A stretch of 64,000 nt of DNA from Lobosporangium transversale (taxonomy: Eukaryota > Mortierellomycota > Mortierellomycetes > Mortierellales > Mortierellaceae): the NCBI RefSeq assembly GCF_002105155.1, contig NW_019029012.1:186001-250000 (forward strand). Direction: 5' to 3'. The position numbers and the translations under genes are program-made. Each line of letters begins with the position of its first letter. Position 1 is the first letter of the stretch. The notes under the pieces are model-generated. The model saw only the letters and a program-made list of their open reading frames with translations. It had not been told where the DNA came from and made no database searches. This document shows, piece after piece, positions 57,543-64,000 of this stretch.

Positions 57543-60370
57543 CTACTTACAAATTTTTTGTGGGTGTGCTGGCACCCAAATACTTGTGTCTAGCGTCGTG
57601 CGCGCTTTGCAGCCGGAGCAGGCGACTCTTCCGTGGGCTTGTACTTTGCAGGCCTCTCTTGCCTCCCAATTTGAGCAAGGCCGATTCTTGCGATGTTTTC
57701 CGCCCCTACTGAAGAATACCTTACATGTCCGGCAATGTTTAGAGTGAGGGTACACCGTCTCTAAAAAGCTATCGCAGAGGGGTCGGGGACAGCGGGCGCT
57801 GGTGTAAAATTCATGCGCCCCTACAGCGAAGTGTCCTCGTGCTTTGACCTAAGCGTTTCAAATGACAGTCGTTCATTAGCAAGGGTTCTATGGCTTTCCA
57901 GCTTTTCTTACTTTTTTTAAAAAAAGCCATACCTTTGTGACAAGGTGCCTCGTTATAGCAGTGTGCTTGCTGGGAACTCCTTTACTACTTTCAAAGGACC
58001 CTAGGCCGACGACAAGCACTCCTTTTTCCCCGAGCATCTTCAACGCTCACTGTACCGCGTAGTCGAACGTAGCTCGTTGGCCTTTCGTAGGTCCCATTTT
58101 TTTTTCAGGTGCCATCTGGACTCGTAGAACTCTTGAAGCACATCCAAATTCTTTGATCCTATCTGTGTCTGGGACTCCTCGTTCATCCATTGAAAGTACT
58201 CATTGTACGTATCCCTTCCAAACACAGGGATGATACACATACCCGGGTGACCAGGGGGACGTAGGAAAGTCTGAGTATTTTTTCACTTTTTTGTTCTCCC
58301 GCAAAAAAAGCTCAATGTCGCTCATATCTTCGTTTGTTTTCTCGACATCAAACTAGAAAAAAAAAAAAAAAAAAAAAAAAAAGAGTCTGAATAAAGAGCA
58401 TTTGATTGCAGAATATGCATGAAAATACCTTACACAAGCTATACCATTGCGTTCCTGTAGTGCTGACTTAATGATGTCTGTACTTGGCCCATTAGTAGCT
58501 CTGACGCTCTTGGAAATGAGATCTTTTTGGGATCAAAGCCTTGCACGTCCCCCAATGTGATGTCTATTTCCTTTATTGGGGAAAGTTCAGCGGTGGCCTT
58601 GAAATGTTCATAAGCGAGGAGATAATGGGGCGTTTCTACCGCCTTTCCTTGTTTCTTTGCCCTCGCGTAAGCTGAATTGGGGCCACCTTGACCACTCAAA
58701 AGAAGGGTGGCGAGACGGAAGGAATAATCATTGCTATCCAAGACCTCGTCCAGTGCCTTTTTCCTCGACTTTGCTGCCCCTGGTAACCGCATGATCCTCT
58801 CAATGTCCAAGGCAATCGCCCAGTATGCACGTCGGCGTAGTCGGTTGAGGACAACAACTGCCCCTCGGATCTGGCTTGCAATACTATCCCTTTCATCTGC
58901 GTCCAGTCCGCCTTTCCTTGCCATGGAGGCCTTAAGGGACCCAATTGTTAAGGGCTTGATAGGGTGCTTACTGCTGTAGCTGTGATCAACCTTCGTAGCA
59001 TCCTTCAAGTTCTTAATTGGTGCACCTTCTTTTTTAGCCCTGTGGGGCTTCTTGCCTTTGTGCTTCCGCTTTTGTTTTTTCTGTTGCTTCTTTTTTACCT
59101 TTTTCCGACGTGGTGGATGCCGGCCTATCGTGCTGACGGCAGTTACTGATATCAACTGTGCGCCCATCCAATATGCTCGCCTTGTCAGAAAAGATGGGCC
59201 GGAACTGGTTCCTATGTGACCCTTCCGCTATATATAATGATGGTGCGCCTTTACATTATCCAAGAAAGGGACTAACGATTAGTATTGGGGACGTATGGTT
59301 TCAAGGCCAAAACTATAGATTGAGCCTTCTTACGTTCTGCGGCGCTGCGCTCGCCTTTGCTGAGCCATTCTATGGCGAAGATCCTTTCCATTGAGTAGAC
59401 GCTGCTTGAAGTTATCGAACTCACTGTTCAATGGTAATGCTTGGGCCGACGTTTGATGGCCGGAAGTAAAAACACGGAGAGCTACTCTGAAACGGCCTTC
59501 TTCAGAGGCTGCGTTCCTTCCCAACACCTTACTAGCTTCCCTTAGGTAGTCCCGAAGCACTTTATTGTAGTTCTCGTTCCACGCAACGTTTCGAATTAAT
59601 CGAAGATTATTAACCGGGCCTAACGTCTCGAGGTTCCTTGAGTAGTCATTGCCTGCGATGGCACAGAATAACACCAGATGTGCGTGTGATGACAGTCTTA
59701 GTGCTTGGATAACGTTGTCTACGTCGTAAACCCCAAACTTCCGTCTACGGTGCGGAAGGGGTCGCACTAGGAAGCAGACTCGTTCGTACGCAAAAAAATC
59801 AGAGTCTTGGGATATCACGATCCTATCATTCTCCTCATTATGGCGCCCTATGCATGGGTCCGCTTCATATGCACACAGACAGACATCGAAGACAGAACTA
59901 AGGCCTGTTGCCAGCTGATCGTTGTCCTGGACGCTCAGGGTGTGGACTTCTCGAAGACCCCTCTGGATGCGCCTCATGACTTGAGGACGAGTCCATACCC
60001 CACTCCAAGAATTTCTCTCGAAGGTGCTCATATCGTTCTCCGAAGCATCCATATATTTTTCTCTTATGGCTTGCTGTTCTGTCCTTGCTTTTTCTTTCTC
60101 AGTACAAGGTTCTCCACCAATATGTATAGTCAGGTTGTCCGTTATGAAAAGATCCTTTATCACGAGAGCCAGGGACCTTCCTACATCGATGATGGATTCG
60201 TTTTTCATCTTTGCATGGACGACTCTGTGGAGGATGTCGTAATAGAACGTACCGAGGAGATCTACATGAACAGAATGGTCAGGATTTGCCGCCAAGAAAG
60301 TGCCCACGTCAGTTTCCGAAGGTAAAACCCCGCGATCCGCAACCAGTTTGAAGAAGGACTTCAGCCCCAT
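57543..60370 (-). pseudogene. XPG/FEN1-like nuclease joined to TnpB-like zinc-ribbon C-terminus; 3' part frame-broken
   Basis: Minus strand. Exon 1 (60370-59334) starts MGLKSFFKLVADRGVLP, like the FEN1/XPG N-terminus. It retains VHVDLLGTFYYD, YEADPCIG, VISQDSDFFAY and FCAIAGNDYSRN at the places of catalytic acids; the usual FDG-type Asp seems replaced (IHIGGEP). Exon 2 (59180-58445) adds a very basic linker (RRKKVKKKQQKKQKRKHKGK) and a helical region. Exon 3 begins at 58352 (FDVEKTNEDMSDIELFLREN). Frame breaks near 58,262 and 58,044 follow. The next segment, VLVVGLGSFESSKGVPSKH, is spliced across about 57,935-57,850 to FAVGAHEFYTSARCP and C-x2-C pairs (HCRTCKVFF), resembling a TnpB/Fanzor-type zinc ribbon. 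The RuvC-I Asp region and final RuvC-III Asp are not visible. It is probably a decayed copy of a repetitive family. Confidence 0.5.
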
Positions 60371-61138
60371 GGTCAATATCTAAGCGAAAGAGAAAGAAAA
60401 AAGGAAAAATGGTGGTGATGAAAAGAAATGAAAAAGAAAAAAAAAAGAGCGACAAAGGTATAAAAGGATGAGCTTTTTTATGGTTTAAAGATCCAAAGTG
60501 GCCCTTGCTTTGTGCTTTGTGAGGAATTTAATGAATAAAAGAAGATTTATAATTTTGAACAGGGGTAATAAATGCATTGACAGATATGACTCGGTGATTA
60601 TATCCTTGTCAAAGGTAACAACTAAAGAAAAAAAAGTCTTTTTATCAGAGAATGGCTTCATATGATGCTCTTTGTTCCAACAGCCCCAGTACTATTGCGT
60701 TAAAGCAGAGATATTCATTGACTCTCAGATTCCGGCATCACTGGCGGAGATAGGGGTGATGTAGTTGCATGCGCTTATTGCTTGGAGTAAAAGCTATCTA
60801 AGCACCCTTTCTTACTGGACGATGCCTTGTTAATGGTGATATTGCGCAGCGCCTTGTGGATGGAGGGAGAGCAGAAGCGAGAGTGGTGGTTTTTGGTGGT
60901 CGTTTGGTGTGTGTATGTGTGAATTTGATAGATGATACCAATCACCAAAATATATGCATCTAGAAATACAGAAGCGAGATTGATACCGACGCGTTTGATC
61001 CTTTCCTAGGGATTGTTATAACCATGGGATGATTGTGGAGTGGCCACCAAAATAAAGTTTGTTTGGAGGCACCAATGGAAAACGCTTGTGTTTTGAACAA
61101 AAAAAGACGCCGCGATGTAAAATGTGTTTATACATGTA
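60371..61138. other. Intergenic DNA
   Basis: About 770 bp between the nuclease-like gene and the Tc1-type element. An A/G-rich stretch (60,380-60,450) lies just upstream of the nuclease start. No gene is seen. Confidence 0.4.
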
Positions 61139-62474
61139 CAGTCACCTGAAATAAAGTTTGGACAAAATGGATTTTCTTGATTTTTTTTTGAACAACCTGG
61201 ACAAACAGCTCATATGCAACATACATAAAGACTTCATCAATACACATGAAATTTTACATGCTCACTAAAGAGGTCAATACTGTTATTTATTGGGGTTTTG
61301 AAGACGGCATTGTTAGAGTAGCAAAAGTGCCATGTAGGTTCAATAGTGAGTGTTCCTACCATCGACCCCATTCACTTCTTCCAGCCTTTCGGGCATGGTA
61401 GCGACAAGGCTGGCCAGCCTCTCTTGCGGTAAATTATTCCACTCTTCGATAAGAGCCCGTGTGAGAGTGGGAAGATCTCTTGGCCCTTTAGCGCGCCTAT
61501 CGAGTGCATCCGCAAGAAGTGACCATACATGTTCAATAGGGTTCAAATCTGGGGAGCATGAAGGCCAGTCTGGAATCCTCGGGATGCTGTTTTTTTCGCG
61601 CCATTCTTTTGCAATCTTACAAGTATGAACTGGAGCATTATCCTCCATAAGTATGCCATCCCCTACCTCAGCCATAAATCTGGCTAGCTCGCCTTGATAT
61701 ACATCTTCCACGAAACACCGTTCATCTTTACGACCTCTTTCAAATACAACCAACCGAGACTTTCTGGTTGCTGTGAACGCCCCCCAGACCATCAGAGTTG
61801 TTCTACCACTTTTGAAAGTGGGTGCGAGGCAATCATGATCGTACTTTTCCTCTACTTTACGCCAAACTCTTATTTGACGAAAATGCTCACCAACTTCAAA
61901 TGATGATTCGTCAGTCCAAACTACCCGATTCCAGTCTTCCATGGACCAACTCATATATTTTTTGACAAACTGCAGCCTCCTTTTTATATGTCCTTCTTTT
62001 AAGAATGGTTTTTTTACTGCAATCCGGCTGAAAATACCCAGTGAATGCAATGCCTTCGCAACTGTCCTCTCGCAAACTTTGTTCGGCAATTGGTTAGTGA
62101 TATCATTAAGAGTACACCTTCTATTCTGCTTAGTATGGCGAACGATGCTCCTGAGGTCCCGTTCACTTAGTACTTTGGGCCGTCCTGGGATCGGAGTGCA
62201 AGCAGTGGTGCCTCTTTCTTGGTACACCCTGATAATATTAATAACAGAGGTTCGGGGTACACCGCGTTGCAATGCGATTTCCGCAGCCTTCATGCCCGCG
62301 AGGTGCATTCCAACGATGATACCTTTATTCTCAATGTCTAAGTGTCTCGCCATGGTGGTTTACTCAAGCTGTTTGTATATGAAAAACAGGAAGGAAAGAG
62401 ATTGAAGGAAACGCTTCCCTACGTAACTATTTCAATATTTTATTTTTTTGTCCAATCTTTGTTTCAGGTGACTG
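61139..62474 (-). mobile_element. Tc1/mariner-type transposon, apparently complete
   Basis: The 1,336-bp element begins CAGTCACCTGAAATAAAG and ends with the imperfect inverse CTTTGTTTCAGGTGACTG, giving terminal inverted repeats of about 28-30 bp (the match continues through TTGGACAAAA). It is flanked on both sides by TA (61,137-61,138 and 62,475-62,476), the expected target duplication. It carries one uninterrupted transposase gene on the minus strand. Confidence 0.93.
61340..62353 (-). CDS. Tc1-type transposase
   Basis: Intronless 337-aa frame. The N-terminus has a paired-like bipartite helix-turn-helix (IIVGMHLAGMKAAEIALQRG; RTSVINIIRVYQERG; then GRPKVLSERDLRSIVRH). The catalytic core keeps all three acids in WTDESSFEVGEHF, MEDNAPVHTCK and SPDLNPIEHVW. 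I count 35 residues between the second Asp and the Glu (DD35E), one more than classic Tc1. The frame is open with no stops, so the gene may be functional. The transposase cuts and pastes at TA dinucleotides. It sits entirely inside the TIR-bounded element. Confidence 0.95.
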   Translation of the reverse strand: MARHLDIENKGIIVGMHLAGMKAAEIALQRGVPRTSVINIIRVYQERGTTACTPIPGRPKVLSERDLRSIVRHTKQNRRCTLNDITNQLPNKVCERTVAKALHSLGIFSRIAVKKPFLKEGHIKRRLQFVKKYMSWSMEDWNRVVWTDESSFEVGEHFRQIRVWRKVEEKYDHDCLAPTFKSGRTTLMVWGAFTATRKSRLVVFERGRKDERCFVEDVYQGELARFMAEVGDGILMEDNAPVHTCKIAKEWREKNSIPRIPDWPSCSPDLNPIEHVWSLLADALDRRAKGPRDLPTLTRALIEEWNNLPQERLASLVATMPERLEEVNGVDGRNTHY

Positions 62475-62479
62475 TACAG

Positions 62480-62592
62480 TAGGCTCGTTCCCATCCCTCT
62501 TCACTTTATAAAGGTGACAGGAAATTCCATTTCCTTTTTGAGTCACCTAAAGTGAAGGGGCTGGGAACGAGCCTAGGATGGGAACGAGCCTA
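62480..62592. mobile_element. Small foldback/MITE next to the Tc1 element
   Basis: GGCTCGTTCCCATCC at 62,482 is inverted at 62,576-62,590 (GGATGGGAACGAGCC), with TA on both sides. The right end carries a second copy of the motif (CTGGGAACGAGCCTA). Interior AAAGGTGAC and GTCACCT also pair, so the whole unit of about 110 bp could fold into a hairpin. No coding capacity. Confidence 0.7.
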
Positions 62593-63420
62593 CAGAAATC
62601 AAAGAGATGCTTCAGCTGCTTATTCGTGCACACAGTGATTGACGAACAAAAAAGGAAACAGGATTTGCGAAACAATAAAAAAAAAGTCCACAGCAACTGT
62701 TTGCTCACATACATTTTTTTCACCGTTGTGTCTGTATCTCTTCTAAGCTTTCTGTCTGGCCGTTTAACACAAGGAACCCTCAGAAAGAGAAATACCTCGC
62801 ATGATTGGTGCCAGGTCTGAAAACAACAATAATACAATGCTGTACGTGGAAGATAGGGTCTAGAAACTATACCATTGATCACAACTGCTACTCATGCTCT
62901 CTTGCCAAGGACTTTAACAGGCATACCAACCCCTTCTTCCTTGCTCTCATAACCGCTTACATCCTTTCGATGCATTCTTTCGCCGTTTATGTCCACTACA
63001 TCTGAACCACACACAATTCACCACTCACTCCAACAGAGATATTTGTATCACCTTGGGTATGATATGTTGCTGTGGTTCCCTCTGGTTTCACTAGGCCCAA
63101 CAAACTCTATAAGCTGTTTACCAAGCCAGATATATCAAGGGAATGCAAGAAGACGAGGAAGCGAACGATGTGACAAATCAAGTCTTGCCGAGCTGTACAA
63201 GAAAAGATCAAGTTAGTCAAGCTCCATGGTGCGGAAGAATGAAACCACTCAGATTGCCCTCCTTTCAAGTCGATACTACGGCAGCGAATATTATCGCTGT
63301 TATATTAGATCAGTCAATAAATAAACGATACAATGGACTCCCAAGGGGATGCTAGTGTCATGCGAAAGTTTTCATAAGTTTTTTATTTGCACAAATAAAG
63401 AAGCCAGGATAGCTCCATGA
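62593..63420. other. Intergenic or repeat-derived DNA
   Basis: About 830 bp. Short frames in several directions are unsupported. No feature is recognised. Confidence 0.35.
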
Positions 63421-63423
63421 CAA

Positions 63424-63791
63424 TTTAGTTTTCGGTCATTTATTTCGACATCGAAATAAAATTTCAAGACAATGCCCATGGATTGCTGGATTTTAAGCCC
63501 ATTTATAATGGCAAATTTGCCCTTGTGACGGACGAAGGGATAAGCGTTTTCGCTCAAAAGAATGGTCCTGTACATATATATGTTGACAACCAAACTCTCT
63601 ACCATTGTCTCTTAAAAGGTTCCTCATCAAACAGCTATGTTAATAAGACCTTAATTAAGATATGGCGCCTACTTGAGCGATTGCAACGTCGTGTTGTTCG
63701 AACTTGGATTCCCTATGAGGATAACCCTGTGGATTATTTTTCGAGGGTGCAGTACTGTGGGTTTCATCCCAAGGAGGTAAACATCGGGTAG
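63424..63791 (+). pseudogene. Retroelement RNase H domain fragment
   Basis: A plus frame from about 63,424 (no start codon needed upstream) encodes text typical of retrotransposon RNase H: FALVTDEGISVFAQ, VHIYVDNQTLYHCLLKGSSS and VVRTWIPYEDNPVDYFSR. These carry the D...DN pattern and the WIP..NP.D..SR ending that usually closes this domain. No reverse transcriptase is visible upstream, so it is a truncated copy. The element could be a DIRS-like or Ty3-like type. Confidence 0.55.
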
Positions 63792-64000
63792 TATACTTTC
63801 AAATCAAGAGCAGTGGCAATGAGAAATACATCATGCCTATCGGGCCGGCTGTCATCTTATATCATCAATTCTCAGTACTTAGTACTGTAGTTAGCAACAC
63901 TTATTAAAGATCTCTCTATTTTGCGTTGCTACGCTTCATCATTAAGGTTAATCCAATTCACGTCCTAATTATCATTTATTCGAAATCATTTACGTAATGT
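63792..64000. other. Window end, no feature
   Basis: The last 209 bp contain no supported feature. Confidence 0.4.

Noticed and set aside
59807-60325. Plus-strand ORF of 172 codons
   Set aside because: It lies antisense to the nuclease exon, which has recognisable FEN1-like motifs.
61340-62405. Plus-strand frames at 61350, 61694 and 61941 inside the Tc1 element
   Set aside because: They are antisense to the intact transposase gene.

Overview
The window looks like the nuclear genome of an early-diverging fungus, most likely a member of Mucoromycota. The genes have many short GT-AG introns, often with very long T or A runs. Intergenic DNA is AT-rich. The gene set is clearly fungal (END3, FIS1, MED7, EAF6, CBP4, SLS1), yet it includes APH1, a gamma-secretase subunit that yeasts lack. 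No tRNA, rRNA or CRISPR array was recognised. Exon structures were read by eye from splice signals and reading-frame continuity; for the main genes the summed exon lengths give whole numbers of codons.

Region 1 (1-22.4 kb) is a dense, ordinary gene block. In order it holds SLS1-like (-), END3 (+), a mitochondrial J-protein (+), a TMEM230 homologue (-), EAF6 (+), a large transposase-derived DNA-binding protein with CENP-B/pogo features (-), two small related low-complexity proteins (+), APH1 (-), CBP4 (-), FIS1 (+) and MED7 (-). Several pairs are divergent with short shared promoters: SLS1/END3, TMEM230/EAF6 and CBP4/FIS1. Mitochondrial functions recur (SLS1, J-protein, CBP4, FIS1).

Region 2 (about 23-45.5 kb) has no recognisable host gene. 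It is dominated by a giant, almost perfect inverted repeat. The left arm (about 23,802-31,509) and right arm (about 34,782-42,468) flank a 3.27-kb unlike spacer. The arms carry a roughly 2-kb pyrimidine/purine-skewed degenerate repeat with a 22-bp minisatellite, a 982-bp element with 64-bp terminal inverted repeats, and a retroposon-like block ending in AATAAA plus poly(A). Decayed repeat-derived coding pieces lie in the spacer and right flank. The right breakpoint falls inside a dispersed repeat that has another copy at about 55.9 kb.

Region 3 (45.5-53.8 kb) is again ordinary: an AKR7-type aldo-keto reductase (+), a secreted CAP/PR-1 protein (+), methionine aminopeptidase 2 (-) and an acyl-CoA dehydrogenase (-).

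Region 4 (53.8-64 kb) is repeat-rich. It holds dispersed repeats shared with region 2 and an unusual gene or pseudogene joining an XPG/FEN1-like nuclease to a basic linker and a TnpB-like zinc-ribbon C-terminus. It also holds an apparently intact Tc1-type transposon with TA target duplications, a small foldback element directly beside it, and a retroelement RNase H fragment. The strongest candidates for something new are the nuclease/zinc-ribbon fusion and the giant inverted repeat with its unlike core.
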